Assembly (NCBI GenBank): GCA_037447655.1
Contig: JBBHKE010002836.1
Location: 126,001 to 144,059, forward strand
DNA: 18,059 nt
Direction of reading: 5' to 3'
Source of the DNA: Zygnema cylindricum
Taxonomy: Eukaryota > Streptophyta > Zygnematophyceae > Zygnematales > Zygnemataceae
The notes under the pieces were generated by a model, which did no database searches, had not been told where the DNA came from, and was given only the letters and a program-made list of their open reading frames with translations. The position numbers were made by a program, and so were the translations under genes. Below are positions 17,926 to 18,059 of the stretch, piece after piece (positions within the stretch are counted from its first letter, which is position 1; the number at the start of each line of letters is the position of its first letter).

Positions 17926-18059
17926 TAGTATGTAGTTTGATAGTTATTTAAATATGTATACGTACGATTATTCATTTAACTATAATAGATTACGGGATAC
18001 ATAGATCCGGTAATATATAAAGTACGGATTACGGTACGGACTATAAATCAATACCGCGC
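17926..18059. other. Window end, no gene seen
   Basis: AT-rich DNA with TACGTA, TACGGATTACGG and similar words; nothing recognised. Confidence 0.4.

Overview
The window looks like nuclear DNA of a plant. It is AT-rich and contains one multi-exon gene with introns of about 170-745 bases and plant-type splice sites. The encoded protein resembles, from memory, the small plant RhoGAP-like family typified by Arabidopsis AT5G61530. The rest is mobile-element and tandem-repeat DNA. The sequence does not let me name the lineage more closely. No bacterial operon, rRNA gene, intact tRNA gene or CRISPR array is visible.

Layout. 1-196: a short foldback (MITE-like) element with 20-base inverted ends. 197-2357: no recognisable gene, including the 3' flank and probable 3' UTR of the gene that follows. 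2358-7439, minus strand: a nine-exon gene for a predicted 420-residue RhoGAP-fold protein. All splice junctions keep the frame, and one exon is only 19 nt. The position of the catalytic arginine finger holds tyrosine, so the protein may bind ROP/Rho GTPases without stimulating hydrolysis. About 7440-7700: its 5' UTR and promoter, with a G-box and a tiny upstream ORF.

7.9-11.3 kb: a stretch crowded with CGTAC/GTACGG and TATCG words, old duplications and palindromes. A 949-bp non-autonomous hAT-like element (9562-10510), with 17-bp inverted ends and a perfect 8-bp target duplication, is inserted into it. A decayed TATCG-type element lies at about 11282-11656. 11.7-12.86 kb: A/T tracts and gene-free DNA. 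12.86-13.45 kb: a degenerate 10-11 bp array with A-tracts at helical spacing. 13698-14304: a 607-bp non-autonomous hAT element with 15-bp inverted ends and a perfect 8-bp target duplication.

14.72-15.60 kb: an approximately 16-bp AT minisatellite that abuts the 3' end of a decayed LINE-like retrotransposon on the minus strand (about 15.6-16.8 kb). 16.86-17.8 kb: nothing recognised. About 17.8-17.9 kb: a tRNA-like sequence with pol III box similarity on the minus strand, possibly a SINE.

Only the RhoGAP gene looks like a functional host gene. The other protein-like reading frames are low-complexity repeat translations, intronic or antisense shadows, or transposon relics. The layout records several layers of transposition downstream and upstream of one conserved gene.
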